NCBI RefSeq assembly: GCF_014649695.1
Contig: NZ_BMTN01000015.1
Location: forward strand, 62,001-126,000
Source of the DNA: Streptomyces kurssanovii
GTDB taxonomy: Bacteria > Actinomycetota > Actinomycetes > Streptomycetales > Streptomycetaceae
DNA: 64,000 nt
Reading direction: 5' to 3'
In this document: piece by piece, positions 35,445 to 44,208 of the stretch
How positions within the stretch are numbered: position 1 is the stretch's first letter
Layout: each line of letters starts with the position of its first letter
Made by a program: the position numbers and the translations under genes
The notes under the pieces: generated by a model
Told to the model about the DNA's origin: nothing
Seen by the model: the letters and a program-made list of their open reading frames with translations, nothing else
Databases searched by the model: none

Positions 35445-36627
35445 CCTTCACGCTCTCCCGTCCGGCCGAGCGCAGCACACCGGCACCCGCGACCAGACCG
35501 AGGGCGAGCGCCGTCACCAGGCCGAAGGAGACGACCAGGCTCGTCGCGTCGGCGACCGCGCCGATCGCCGAGGGGGCGATCAGCCCCGAGGTGTAGGTGA
35601 TGGTGGCGACACCGGCGATCGCCTGGCTCGGGTTCGGTCCGCTGCGTCCGGCCGCGGCGAAGGCCAGCGGCACGACCACGGCGACGCCGAAGCCGATGAG
35701 CGCGAATCCGCACATCGCCAGGGCCGGATGTGGGGCAAGGACCACCAGCAGTCCGCCGATCGTCGCGAGCACCCCGCCGACCCGCACGGTCCGCACGGGC
35801 CCGAAACGGTCGACGATGCGGTCGCCCGCGAGCCGTGCCACCGCCATCGTCAGCGCGAACGCCGTGGTCGACGCGGCCGCCAGTCCCGGCGAGGTGTCCA
35901 GCACGTCACGCAGATAGACGGCCGACCAGTCCAGGCTCGCTCCCTCCGCGAACACCGCGCAGAATCCGACCGCGCCGATGATCAGCGCCGACTTCGGCGG
36001 CAGGGCGAAACGCGGCGGCGGCTCCTCGTCGGCGGGACTGCGCAGGTCCAGCACCCCCTGACAGGCGATCAGCCCGAGCACGGTCAGCGTCAGGGCCGCC
36101 ATGGTGTGGTGCAGCCGTGCGTCACTGCCGAGGTGGGCGGCGAGTGTGCCGCCCGCGGAGCCGATCAGCGCACCGGCGCTCCACATGCCGTGCAGGCCCG
36201 ACATGATCGACCGGTCGAGGCGGTTCTCGACCTCCACGCCCAGGGCGTTCATCGCCACGTCGGACATGCCGGAGGTGGCGCCGTAGACGAACAGTGCCGC
36301 GCACAGGGTGAGCAGGTTCGGGGCGAACGCCGGCAGGACCAGGCTCAGCGTCCACAGCGCCAGCAGTCCGCGCAGCGCCGCGCGCGCGCCGAAGCGGTGG
36401 CTGACGGCTCCGGCCAGCGGCATGGCCACGGACGCCCCGAGCGCCGGGAACGCCAGGGCGAGGCCCAGCTGACCGGCACTGACCCCGGCGTGGTCCTGGA
36501 TCCAGGGAATCCGGGTCGCGAAGCTGCCGGTGACCGCGCCGTGCACGCAGAAGACGGCGGCGACCGCGAAGCGGGCGCGCCGCAGCTGGGGCAGCCCGAC
36601 GGCCGTTCGGCTCGATGCGCTGGACAT
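35404..36627 (-). CDS. MFS transporter
   Basis: A 407-residue, twelve-helix major facilitator protein of the FucP/YbjJ-like type, opening with RARFAVAAVFCVHGAVTGSF and WIQDHAGVSAGQLGLALAFP. The motif A loop appears as SHRFGARAALR after helix 2. ATG at 36627 follows GGGGAGGGG on the minus strand. It is divergent from a ROK regulator, with palindromic sequences between them, so it is probably controlled by that regulator. Substrate unknown; sugars or drugs are both possible. Confidence 0.87.
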   Translation of the reverse strand: MSSASSRTAVGLPQLRRARFAVAAVFCVHGAVTGSFATRIPWIQDHAGVSAGQLGLALAFPALGASVAMPLAGAVSHRFGARAALRGLLALWTLSLVLPAFAPNLLTLCAALFVYGATSGMSDVAMNALGVEVENRLDRSIMSGLHGMWSAGALIGSAGGTLAAHLGSDARLHHTMAALTLTVLGLIACQGVLDLRSPADEEPPPRFALPPKSALIIGAVGFCAVFAEGASLDWSAVYLRDVLDTSPGLAAASTTAFALTMAVARLAGDRIVDRFGPVRTVRVGGVLATIGGLLVVLAPHPALAMCGFALIGFGVAVVVPLAFAAAGRSGPNPSQAIAGVATITYTSGLIAPSAIGAVADATSLVVSFGLVTALALGLVAGAGVLRSAGRESVKVTQPAPAVHDPRL

Positions 36628-36629
36628 GC

Positions 36630-36683
36630 GTTTACCCCTCCCCGAGTACGTGAGCGGTAAACTATCAGGAACCCTGCCTGATA
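36630..36683. promoter_or_regulatory. Divergent operator between MFS and ROK genes
   Basis: Two inverted repeats lie in the 88-base gap: GTTTAC (36630-36635) with GTAAAC (36657-36662), and TATCAGG (36663-36669) with CCTGATA (36677-36683) around seven bases. The second is AT-rich and well placed to control the ROK gene promoter; ROK repressors usually bind such palindromes. Confidence 0.55.
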
Positions 36684-36715
36684 AATAGACGGTATGTGTC
36701 TGGAAGGATTCCGGC

Positions 36716-37861
36716 ATGCGCGCTTCCCCGAGCACCGCCCGGGCCATCAACGATCGGCTCGCCCTGGAACTCCTCCGGCAGGAGGGCCCGTTGACGGCAG
36801 GACAGCTGAAAGCCAAGACCGGCCTCTCCCGGCCCACCGTCGCCGACCTCGTGGAGCGGTTGCAGGGATCGGGGCTCATCCGGGTGGTCGGCGAAACGGG
36901 CGCCGACCGGCGCGGCCCGAACGCCCGGCTGTACGGGATCGTCGCCGACCGCGCGCACCTCGCGGCCCTCGACGTACGCACCGAGAGCGTGTCCGTCGTC
37001 GTCGCGGACCTGCTCGGGACGCGTCTCGCGGAAGCGTCCCTGCCCATCGGCGGTGACAGCGAGCCCGGGCCCGTCGTGCAGCGTGCCGCGGCGCTGGTGG
37101 AGCGCACGTCCCGGGACGCCGGAGCCGCCGCGCTGCACAGCGTCTGCGTCGGCGCGCCCGGTCTCATCGACCCGTCGACGGGCGAACTCCGCGACACGAC
37201 CGGCCTGCCGGCCTGGCATCGCATGCTGGTGGCGGCGCTGCAGCAGCGGCTGCCCGCCCGGGTGATCGTCGAGAACGAGACCAACCTCGCGGCCGTGGCC
37301 GAGCAGCGCCTCGGGGCCGCGGGCGACCGCGAATCCTTCGCGTTCCTCTGGCTGGGGCAGGGGGTCGGCGCGGGAATCTTCCTCGACGGCCGGCTGAGGA
37401 GGGGGGCGTCCGGCGGGGCGGGCGAGATCGGCTTCCTGCCGGTGCCGGGCACGGCGGGCATCCCCTCCGCCGTCGACTGCGCCGGCGGCTTCCACTCGCT
37501 GGCCGGGGCGGCGGCGATCCGCGGACTGGGGGAGCGGTACGGGCTCGTGGGCGAGACGGCGGCAGGCGTGGTGGCGGCGGCCGTGGCCGAGGACCACGGC
37601 GACTTCCTCGACGCCCTCGCCGACCGGCTCGCCCTCGGCGCGGCGGCGGTGGCCGCGGTCCTGGACCCCGGGTGCGTGGTCCTCGGCGGCGAGACCGGCC
37701 ACGTGGGCGGCGAGGCGCTGGCGTCGCGCGTCGAGTCGCGGGTGGCCGCCTTGTCCCCGCTGCGGACTCAGGTCCGTGCCGGTGTACTCGGCGACGCCGC
37801 GGTCCTCAGTGGCGCGCTGCTGACGGCGGGGGATTCGGCGCGGGGGGAGCTGTTCGGCTGA
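36716..37861 (+). CDS. ROK-family transcriptional regulator, zinc motif degenerate
   Basis: A 381-residue NagC/XylR-type protein: winged helix-turn-helix at about residues 18-60 (LTAGQLKAKTGLSRPTVADL), then a ROK sugar-binding domain with the glycine-rich WLGQGVGAGIFLDG and GASGGAGEIGF. The usual zinc cluster CxCGxxGCxE is absent; the position reads SAVDCAGGFHSLAG, with a single Cys. So it is unlikely to be an active sugar kinase and may not bind zinc. It is divergent from the MFS gene, the likely target. ATG at 36716 follows GGAAGGA. Confidence 0.88.
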   Translation: MRASPSTARAINDRLALELLRQEGPLTAGQLKAKTGLSRPTVADLVERLQGSGLIRVVGETGADRRGPNARLYGIVADRAHLAALDVRTESVSVVVADLLGTRLAEASLPIGGDSEPGPVVQRAAALVERTSRDAGAAALHSVCVGAPGLIDPSTGELRDTTGLPAWHRMLVAALQQRLPARVIVENETNLAAVAEQRLGAAGDRESFAFLWLGQGVGAGIFLDGRLRRGASGGAGEIGFLPVPGTAGIPSAVDCAGGFHSLAGAAAIRGLGERYGLVGETAAGVVAAAVAEDHGDFLDALADRLALGAAAVAAVLDPGCVVLGGETGHVGGEALASRVESRVAALSPLRTQVRAGVLGDAAVLSGALLTAGDSARGELFG

Positions 37862-38071
37862 CCGCCACCATGATCGGCACGGTCATCCGGTGCCGGTGCC
37901 GGTGCCGGTGGCGGTGGCGGGCGCGTCGTCCCAGGCCGGCGACGACATCCGACGGCGGCGGCCGACCGGCCCCGGTGCCGGGGTACGGTCCTGAGCGGGC
38001 GTCCCCGGCGCCACCGTAGCGGGCTGGATATTCGGTGGACATCGCCCCGGCCGGCGGCGAGCGTCGGGGGA
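37862..38071. other. Spacer with short GGTGCC repeats
   Basis: 210 bases. A run of GGTGCC and GGTGGC hexamers lies at about 37890-37920, probably a simple slippage repeat. No gene, tRNA or clear promoter was seen. Confidence 0.45.
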
Positions 38072-38815
38072 ATGCAGACGGGCAATCTCTGGGGCGCTGA
38101 TGTCGCCCGGCGGTACGACACACCCGGATCCGGCATGTTCGCACCGGAGGTCCTGGGGCCGACCGTGGACCGGCTCGCCGAGCTCGCGGGGGAGGGAGCG
38201 GCGCTCGAGTTCGCCATCGGGACCGGCCGGGTAGCGGTCCCGCTCGCCGGGCGTGGGGTGCCTGTCGCCGGCATCGAGATGTCAGAGCCGATGATCGAGC
38301 AACTGCGCACCAAGGCGGACGAAGCGACGATCCCCGTGGTCGTGGGTGACATGGCGACCACTGTCGCTCCCGGGAAGTTCTCCCTGGTCTACCTCGTCTA
38401 CAACACGATCTCCAACCTGCTCACCCAGGCCGAACAGGTCGAGTGCTTCCGCAACGCCGCCCGTCACCTCGAGCCCGGCGGCCGGTTCGTGGTCGAGCTA
38501 TGGGTACCCGAGCTGCGCAAGCTGCCACCGGGCCAGGCGGCCACCGTCTGGCAGTACGACCCCGGCTACATCGGCCTGGACACCTATGACGTCCTGCGCC
38601 AGCACGTCGTGTCGCACCACTTCCGGTTCGACGAGACCGAGCGGGCACTGTTGTTCCGCAGCCCCCACCGCTACATCTGGCCCGCCGAACTCGACCTCAT
38701 GGCCCAGCTGGCCGGATTCGACCTGGAGGCCAGGCACGCCGACTGGGCCGGCGCCGCGTTCACCGCCGAGTCGCGGTCCCACGTCTCCGTCTACCGGATC
38801 CCGGCCGCGCTGTAG
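38072..38815 (+). CDS. Class I SAM-dependent methyltransferase
   Basis: A 247-residue Rossmann methyltransferase. Motif I is LEFAIGTGRVAVPLA near residues 45-59, motif II acidic residue follows at GIEMS, and motif post-I GDMATT near residue 92. The C-terminal half carries the LVYNTISNL and aromatic segments usual for small-molecule methyltransferases. Substrate unknown. ATG at 38072 has GGGGGAA upstream. It is convergent with the chitinase gene. Confidence 0.83.
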   Translation: MQTGNLWGADVARRYDTPGSGMFAPEVLGPTVDRLAELAGEGAALEFAIGTGRVAVPLAGRGVPVAGIEMSEPMIEQLRTKADEATIPVVVGDMATTVAPGKFSLVYLVYNTISNLLTQAEQVECFRNAARHLEPGGRFVVELWVPELRKLPPGQAATVWQYDPGYIGLDTYDVLRQHVVSHHFRFDETERALLFRSPHRYIWPAELDLMAQLAGFDLEARHADWAGAAFTAESRSHVSVYRIPAAL

Positions 38816-38869
38816 CCGCGCCCGTCCCGGGATCCGGCCCGCCGTGTCCGGGGGTGCGGAAGGCCGCGG

Positions 38870-38892
38870 GCCGTCGCCCGGGGCCCGACGGC
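38870..38892. terminator. Possible hairpin between methyltransferase and chitinase genes
   Basis: GCCGTCG (38870-38876) and CGACGGC (38886-38892) can pair across nine bases in the 124-base gap of two convergent genes. The stem is only seven pairs, so the call is weak. Confidence 0.4.
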
Positions 38893-38939
38893 GGCAAGGG
38901 CCGGTGACCGCCGCCGGGCTGCTCTGCGAGAGGGGAGGC

Positions 38940-41270
38940 TCAGCAGGCGCCGAGGTCCTGCCAGACACCCCACTCCCCGGTCGTACCGGGCTCCTCGCCC
39001 TTCGTCCACCACTTCGACTTCCACTGGTGCGACGCGTGGGAGACGGTCACTCCGCCCCCGTACTCGGACGTCGCGCTCCACGCCGGCGCGGTGCACGCCC
39101 CGGGCGTGCCCGGCTCGGACGGGGACGGCGAGGGGGAGGGGCCGGACCCGGGCTCGACCAGCTTCGTGCCGCGGCCCAGGTCACCGGCGAGGGCGTACGC
39201 CGTGCCGGCGATGTTCACCGTCCAGTTCGAGGGGGTCGAGACCGGCAGGTAGTAGTTGAAGGACAGCTCGGCCGTGCCGCCGGGTGCCAGCGACTGCCAG
39301 GCCGGGAGCTTCAGCGACACCCGGTGGAAGTCGCCCTTCAGGCCGCCGGTGTTGCCGCCGGTGTGGTCACTCTTGATCACCTTGGTACCGAAGCCGGACT
39401 GGTCGGAGGCGTTGGCCGGTGCGGCGGTCGCGTAGTCGAACTGGAACTCCGTGCCGCCGGGCAGCGTGGCCGAGGTGTTGTTGGTGATCTTCAGCTTGGG
39501 CGTGATCGGGTAGTTCGAGTCGCCCAGCTTGAACTCGGTGAAGTCGACGGTGATGTCCACCGCGTCGGTGGGCAGCGGGCTGTTGGACTTCTTCGCCCCG
39601 TACGGGGCGGCCGACTTGAACTTCTCGTACATCGACGTGGTCAGCGTGTCGCCGATCTCGTACTGGCCCTTCGCCGCGTTCCAGTCGTAGTCGCCCGCGA
39701 GTTCCCAGACCATCGTGCCGCCGATGCCGCGGTCGACCACGTAGTCCGCCTTCGCCGCCACCGACTGCTCGTCCTCGGTGGAGAGGAAGACCTTCTTCTC
39801 GGAATTCCACAGCCAGGGTGCGACCAGCGTGGAGTCGTACTTGCGCACGTACGTGCCGGTCAGCCGGGTGTCCGCGGGGAAGCCGTACTGCGTGACGTAG
39901 TCGCCGACGATCCCCTTCTCCAGGTTCTTGGCGTGCCACATCGGGTTGGAGCCCGCCGGGGACTCCTTGCCGTCGTCGTCCTTGTCGTGCCACAGGTTGT
40001 CGATGCCGACGGCGCCGTCACCGCACTTGGTGAGGCCGGAGCCGGCCGGGCAGGAGGCCGCTGCGGCCTTGCCCCACAGGCCGTCCGTGCCGCCCTGCAC
40101 GTTCTTGTGGCCGCGGGTGTAGTACGGGAGGCCGATGTTGATGCGGCCGGCGGGCATGGAGCCCCGGAAGTAGTGGTAGGCCCAGTCGGTGTTGAGGTAG
40201 CCGATGCCGCCGTACTGCGCGCTGCCGTAGACGTTCGCCGAGGCCAGTTCCGCGTCCTTGCCGTCGTCGAACAGCGAGGCGTTCGGGCCGACGTACTCGT
40301 TCCAGGCGCCGTGCAGGTCGTACGACATGATGTTGACGTAGTCCAGGTACTTCTGGACCTGGAAGGTCTCCATGCCGCGCAGCAGATAGCCGGACGAGGG
40401 CGCCGCGACGGTGAGCATGTAGTGCTTGCCGTCCGCCGCGCCGGCCCGGTCGAGCCTCTCACGCAGGGTCTTCATCAGCGCCGCGTAGCCCTTGTTGAGG
40501 CCGCCCCGGCGGGCGTTGGAGACGGGGAAGTCGGCCGGGTGGCCGGCGTCCTTCATCGAGGTCGGGTACTCGTAGTCGATGTCGACGCCGTTGAAGCCGT
40601 ACTTCTTGATGAAGGCGACGGCCGAGTCCGCGAAGGTGTCGATGCCCGCCTGGTTGACCGAGCCGTCGGCGTTGGTGGCCATCGAGTAGAAGCCGCCCGA
40701 GTTCACCCGCACGCCGTTGTCGTCGAAGTAGCCGCCGGTCTCCGCCCAGCCGCCGACGGAGATCAGCGTCTTCACGTCGGGGTGCTGCTTCTTGAACTTG
40801 TTGAGCAGGTTGAAGTGGCCCTTGTACGGCAGGGCCGGGTCCATCTCCGCCCCGGTCACTCCCGGCCAGGTCATCCCCGTCGCGGCGTTCTTCTCCCCGT
40901 CGGCGCCGACCGAGAGCTTGTGGGACGAGTCGATGTGGCCGAAGGCGTAGTTGATGTGGGTGACCTTGTCCCACGGGATGTCGGACGCGAGATAGGCAGG
41001 CTGCCCGTTCTTGCCGGTGCGCCAGCCGGTGAAGTAGCCGATGACCCGGCGCTGGTGGTCCGCGCCCATCTTCTCGCGGCCCTCGGTGTCGTACACCGAG
41101 CAGTACGGGACGTCGACGCCGGGGGTGGCGTAGAGCCCGTCGGGCCGGCAGTTCTCCTGCGACGCGGCGTGGGAGACGCCGGGGGAGAGCACGCCTGCCA
41201 GCAGCGCGGCTGCGGCGGCGCCGGCTGCGAGCAGGGACGCCCCGGCTCTGGTACGGGTGGGGGACTGCAC
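38940..41270 (-). CDS. Secreted GH18 chitinase with C-terminal chitin-binding module
   Basis: A 776-residue exported enzyme that cleaves chitin. A Sec signal peptide covers about residues 1-35, ending VSHA. The GH18 catalytic barrel follows, with the SxGG strand (LISVGGWAE) and the catalytic acid in [11 protein letters not shown] (the DxxDxDxE motif with Glu as proton donor). A beta-sandwich domain then runs to a [10 protein letters not shown] linker, and the end is a CBM5/12-type chitin-binding domain ([20 protein letters not shown]). GTG at 41270 is eight bases after AGGAGG, which fixes the start. The promoter has the Streptomyces chitinase repeats. The same gene neighbours ribD in S. coelicolor. 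Confidence 0.92.
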   Translation of the reverse strand: MQSPTRTRAGASLLAAGAAAAALLAGVLSPGVSHAASQENCRPDGLYATPGVDVPYCSVYDTEGREKMGADHQRRVIGYFTGWRTGKNGQPAYLASDIPWDKVTHINYAFGHIDSSHKLSVGADGEKNAATGMTWPGVTGAEMDPALPYKGHFNLLNKFKKQHPDVKTLISVGGWAETGGYFDDNGVRVNSGGFYSMATNADGSVNQAGIDTFADSAVAFIKKYGFNGVDIDYEYPTSMKDAGHPADFPVSNARRGGLNKGYAALMKTLRERLDRAGAADGKHYMLTVAAPSSGYLLRGMETFQVQKYLDYVNIMSYDLHGAWNEYVGPNASLFDDGKDAELASANVYGSAQYGGIGYLNTDWAYHYFRGSMPAGRINIGLPYYTRGHKNVQGGTDGLWGKAAAASCPAGSGLTKCGDGAVGIDNLWHDKDDDGKESPAGSNPMWHAKNLEKGIVGDYVTQYGFPADTRLTGTYVRKYDSTLVAPWLWNSEKKVFLSTEDEQSVAAKADYVVDRGIGGTMVWELAGDYDWNAAKGQYEIGDTLTTSMYEKFKSAAPYGAKKSNSPLPTDAVDITVDFTEFKLGDSNYPITPKLKITNNTSATLPGGTEFQFDYATAAPANASDQSGFGTKVIKSDHTGGNTGGLKGDFHRVSLKLPAWQSLAPGGTAELSFNYYLPVSTPSNWTVNIAGTAYALAGDLGRGTKLVEPGSGPSPSPSPSEPGTPGACTAPAWSATSEYGGGVTVSHASHQWKSKWWTKGEEPGTTGEWGVWQDLGAC

Positions 41271-41412
41271 GATCAGTTCCTCCTGGTGGGGATCCCCTGC
41301 ATCGCCCGCCAGGAGCGCAGGGGGGTTCGGCCTCGCACAACTGACGGATGGGGGAAAGGGGTTGGCCCGGGTGTGCGCACACCGGCGGGCCTGGTCCGCG
41401 GAGGTGTCGCAG

Positions 41413-41454
41413 ACATTAAGAGGACTAGACCAGAGCGTCAATAGGTCTGGACCA
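41413..41454 (-). promoter_or_regulatory. Chitinase promoter with paired 12-bp direct repeats
   Basis: On the minus strand TGGTCCAGACCT (41454-41443) and TGGTCTAGTCCT (41432-41421) are 12-bp direct repeats ten bases apart. Between and within them lie TTGACG (41441-41436), a 17-base spacer and TAATGT (41418-41413), a near-ideal promoter. Such repeats are characteristic of Streptomyces chitinase promoters, and the related sequence is bound by the GlcNAc regulator DasR. Confidence 0.85.
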
Positions 41455-41569
41455 ATGGGCATCGAATATGACGGCGGGTGACGCCGCGTGCCGGTATGTG
41501 AGCGAGTCCACAGACATCACCCGCATGGCTCACCGCCGGCCGTGGCACACTGGCCCTGTATCAGCAGCA

Positions 41570-41696
41570 GCGCACTCCGGGGTCGGTGCAATTCCGAACC
41601 GGCGGTTACAGTCCGCGACCCGTCCGCAGCCAGCGGCCGGTTGACCAGGTGAGATTCCTGGACCGACGGTTAAAGTCCGGATGGGAGGCAGTGCGC
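41570..41696 (+). promoter_or_regulatory. FMN riboswitch (RFN element)
   Basis: The conserved parts of the RFN element are all present: ACTCCGGGGTCGGTG at the 5' side, GAACCGGCGGTTACAGTCCG, the variable arm, GACCGACGGTTAAAGTCC and GGATGGGAGGCAGTGC. The closing helix is GCGCACT (41570-41576) with AGTGCGC (41690-41696). It binds FMN and lowers expression of the riboflavin genes that follow. It lies 158 bases before ribD. Confidence 0.95.
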
Positions 41697-41731
41697 GGCG
41701 GATGGCACCGACAGGTGCGTCGGCCGTCTGT

Positions 41732-41758
41732 CGATCGCCGTTCACCATGTGGCGATCG
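41732..41758 (+). promoter_or_regulatory. Candidate expression-platform hairpin of the FMN riboswitch
   Basis: CGATCGCC (41732-41739) pairs with GGCGATCG (41751-41758) across an 11-base loop. A 13-base direct repeat CGATCGCCGTTCA occurs at 41732 and 41753, so alternative pairings are possible. It lies between the aptamer and ribD, where a terminator or anti-terminator would act. Confidence 0.45.
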
Positions 41759-41854
41759 CCGTTCAGGCATCGGCGTCCTCCCTGCGGTGTTCCTCCGCTC
41801 TCTGTCGTCATCGACAGGCCCCGGAGTCCGTGCCCGAAGAGGCAGGAGGACCCG

Positions 41855-42946
41855 GTGGCCACCGCAGCCGAAGCAGACGCCATGCGTCGGGCGATCACGC
41901 TCGCCGCCCGCGGACTCGGCTCCACCAGCCCCAACCCGGTCGTCGGGTGCGTCATCACCGACGCCTCCGGACACGTGGTCGGCGAAGGCTTCCACCAGCA
42001 CGCCGGCGGACCCCACGCCGAGATCCACGCCCTGCGCGCCGCCGGGGTCCTCGCCCGCGGCGGCACCGCGTACGTCACCCTCGAGCCCTGCAACCACACC
42101 GGCCGCACCGGCCCCTGCGCGCAGGCCCTCGCCGAGGCAGGCGTCGCCCGCGTCGTCTACGCGGTCGCCGACCCCAACCCCGAGGCCACCGGAGGCGCCG
42201 ACACCCTGCGCGCCGCCGGGATCGAGGTCGAACAAGGGCTCCTCGCCGACGAGGCGGCCGCGGGCAACGCCGGCTGGCTCACCTCCGTACGCCTCGGCCG
42301 CCCCCACGTCACCTGGAAGTACGCGGCCACACTCGACGGCCGCGTCGCCGCCGCCGACGGCACCAGCCGCTGGATCAGCTCGGCCGAGTCCCGTGCCGAC
42401 GTCCACCGGCTGCGCGCCGAGGCCGACGCCGTCCTCGTCGGCTCAGGCACCGCCCGCGCCGACGACCCGCACCTGGCCGTCCGCGGCATCGCGGGCGCCA
42501 CTCAGCCGCTGCGTGTCGTGATCGACACCGAGGGGGTCGCCGTGAAGCCGGGCGCGCGGGTCCTCGACGACGCCGCGCCCACCGCCGTTGCCGTGGCCGA
42601 GGACGTCCTGCCCGACGCCACCGCGCATCTCGGCGAGGTCTGGCGGCTGCCCCGCGCGTCCGGCGGCGGCCTCGACATCGCCGCCCTGCTGGCCAGTCTC
42701 CACGCGCGCGGAGTGCGGTCCGTGCTCCTCGAAGGCGGCCCGACGCTCGCCGGCGCCTTCGTCGCCGCCGGAGCCGTCGACCGCGTCATCGCCTACATCG
42801 CCCCCGTACTCCTCGGCGCGGGCACCGCCGCCCTCACCGGCGCCGGAATCACCACCATCACCGACGCGTTGCGGCTCGATGTCATAGAGACCGTCCGCAT
42901 CGGAACCGACCTGCGCGTCACCGCCACCGTCCCCAAGGGAGCTTGA
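41855..42946 (+). CDS. ribD: Bifunctional riboflavin deaminase-reductase
   Basis: Deaminates and then reduces the pyrimidine intermediate of riboflavin synthesis. The 363-residue product has the N-terminal zinc deaminase motifs GGPHAEIHAL and LEPCNHTGRTGPC, and the C-terminal reductase domain from about residue 150 (VTWKYAATLDGRVAAADG; VLLEGGPTLAGAF). GTG at 41855 follows AGGAGG; the longer upstream frame would run into the riboswitch. It is the first gene after the FMN aptamer and abuts ribE with no gap. Confidence 0.96.
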   Translation: MATAAEADAMRRAITLAARGLGSTSPNPVVGCVITDASGHVVGEGFHQHAGGPHAEIHALRAAGVLARGGTAYVTLEPCNHTGRTGPCAQALAEAGVARVVYAVADPNPEATGGADTLRAAGIEVEQGLLADEAAAGNAGWLTSVRLGRPHVTWKYAATLDGRVAAADGTSRWISSAESRADVHRLRAEADAVLVGSGTARADDPHLAVRGIAGATQPLRVVIDTEGVAVKPGARVLDDAAPTAVAVAEDVLPDATAHLGEVWRLPRASGGGLDIAALLASLHARGVRSVLLEGGPTLAGAFVAAGAVDRVIAYIAPVLLGAGTAALTGAGITTITDALRLDVIETVRIGTDLRVTATVPKGA

Positions 42947-43555
42947 GTGTTCACCGGAATCGTCGAAGAGCTGGGCGAGGTCACCGCCGTCGAGAACCTC
43001 GGCGACGCGTCCCGCTTCCGTCTGCGCGGCCCGATCGTCACCGAGGACGCGAAGCACGGCGACTCCATCGCCGTCAACGGCGTCTGCCTGACCGTCGTCG
43101 AGACGGGCGACGGGGAGTTCACCGCCGACGTGATGGCCGAGACGCTGAAGCGCTCCAGCCTGGGCGTGCTCCAGGCCGGTTCCCGCGTCAACCTCGAGCG
43201 GCCCACCGCGGTCGGCGCCCGGCTCGGCGGCCACATCGTCCAGGGCCATGTCGACGGCACCGGCACCGTCGTCGAGCGCACCCCGTCGGAGAACTGGGAG
43301 ATCGTCAAGATCTCGCTGCCCTCCGGTCTCGCTCGATACGTTGTCGAGAAGGGCTCGATCACGGTTGACGGTGTGAGCCTTACCGTGGTCGACGCTGGCA
43401 CCGACCACTTCACGATCAGCCTCATCCCCACCACCCTCGCCCTGACCACGCTCGGGATCAAACAGCCCGGCGACCCGGTCAACCTCGAGGTGGACGTCAT
43501 CGCCAAGTACGTCGAGCGGCTGCTCGGCACGCAGGCCGAGGAGAGTGCCGAGTGA
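42947..43555 (+). CDS. ribE: Riboflavin synthase alpha chain
   Basis: Dismutates two 6,7-dimethyl-8-ribityllumazines to riboflavin. The 202-residue protein is two similar lumazine-binding barrels; the N-terminal MFTGIVEELG and the internal GGHIVQGHVDGTG mark each half. The GTG at 42947 directly follows the ribD stop, and its end overlaps ribM by four bases (GTGA), so translation is coupled. Confidence 0.96.
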   Translation: MFTGIVEELGEVTAVENLGDASRFRLRGPIVTEDAKHGDSIAVNGVCLTVVETGDGEFTADVMAETLKRSSLGVLQAGSRVNLERPTAVGARLGGHIVQGHVDGTGTVVERTPSENWEIVKISLPSGLARYVVEKGSITVDGVSLTVVDAGTDHFTISLIPTTLALTTLGIKQPGDPVNLEVDVIAKYVERLLGTQAEESAE

Positions 43556-44208
43556 GCGCCATCGACTGGCTGAACGGCGAGGCCTTCACGGCCTTCGGAC
43601 AGCACATCAAGTGGTCGGACATGATCGGCAACACGATCGGGCTGATCGCCCTCGCCCTTGGCTGGCGGCGTTCGATATGGACCTGGCCCGCCCAGTTCCT
43701 CTCCGGCGTCATCCTCTTCGCCGCCTTCGCCACGTCCCACCTCACCGGCAGCGCCGGCAAGCAGGTCGTGGTCATGGCCGTGGCCGCATGGGGCTACTGG
43801 CAGTGGACCCGCCGCGGCCGGCAGCAGGCGCAGGACGGCTCGATCGCCGTCCGCTTCGCGACCTGGCGTGAGCGTGCCTACCTGATCGGCGGCGCTGTCC
43901 TCGGCACCGCCGCGGTCGGCGGCCTGTTCACCCTGTACCCGTCGCTGTCCTGGGACCCGTGGCCCGACGCGTACATCTTCGTCGGCACCCTCGTGGCGAT
44001 GATCGCCCAGGCCCGCGGCATGGTCGAGTTCTGGTTCGCCTGGCTGCTCGTCGACCTGGTCGGCGTCCCGCTCAACTTCGCCAACGGCTTCGCCTTCTCC
44101 GGCTTCGTCTACGTCCTCTACGGCGCGCTCGTCCTGTGGGGCCTGCGCGACTGGTGGCTGCGCTCGCGGACGAGCGGCCGGCCCGCACTGGAAGGAGCGG
44201 CAGCATGA
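43552..44208 (+). CDS. ribM: RibM/PnuX riboflavin transporter (PnuC family)
   Basis: A 218-residue integral membrane protein of the PnuC fold, with six to seven hydrophobic segments; family signatures are [20 protein letters not shown] and [12 protein letters not shown], and a late [15 protein letters not shown]. PnuC proteins carry nicotinamide riboside, but the members inside actinobacterial rib operons (RibM of S. davawensis, PnuX of Corynebacterium) move riboflavin. The operon order ribE-ribM-ribBA-ribH is the same here. It overlaps both neighbours by four bases. Confidence 0.88.
   Translation: MSAIDWLNGEAFTAFGQHIKWSDMIGNTIGLIALALGWRRSIWTWPAQFLSGVILFAAFATSHLTGSAGKQVVVMAVAAWGYWQWTRRGRQQAQDGSIAVRFATWRERAYLIGGAVLGTAAVGGLFTLYPSLSWDPWPDAYIFVGTLVAMIAQARGMVEFWFAWLLVDLVGVPLNFANGFAFSGFVYVLYGALVLWGLRDWWLRSRTSGRPALEGAAA

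Noticed and set aside
38346-41444. 1,032-codon open frame opposite the chitinase gene
   Set aside because: Same reason; it also begins inside the methyltransferase gene in another frame and its protein has shadow-type composition.
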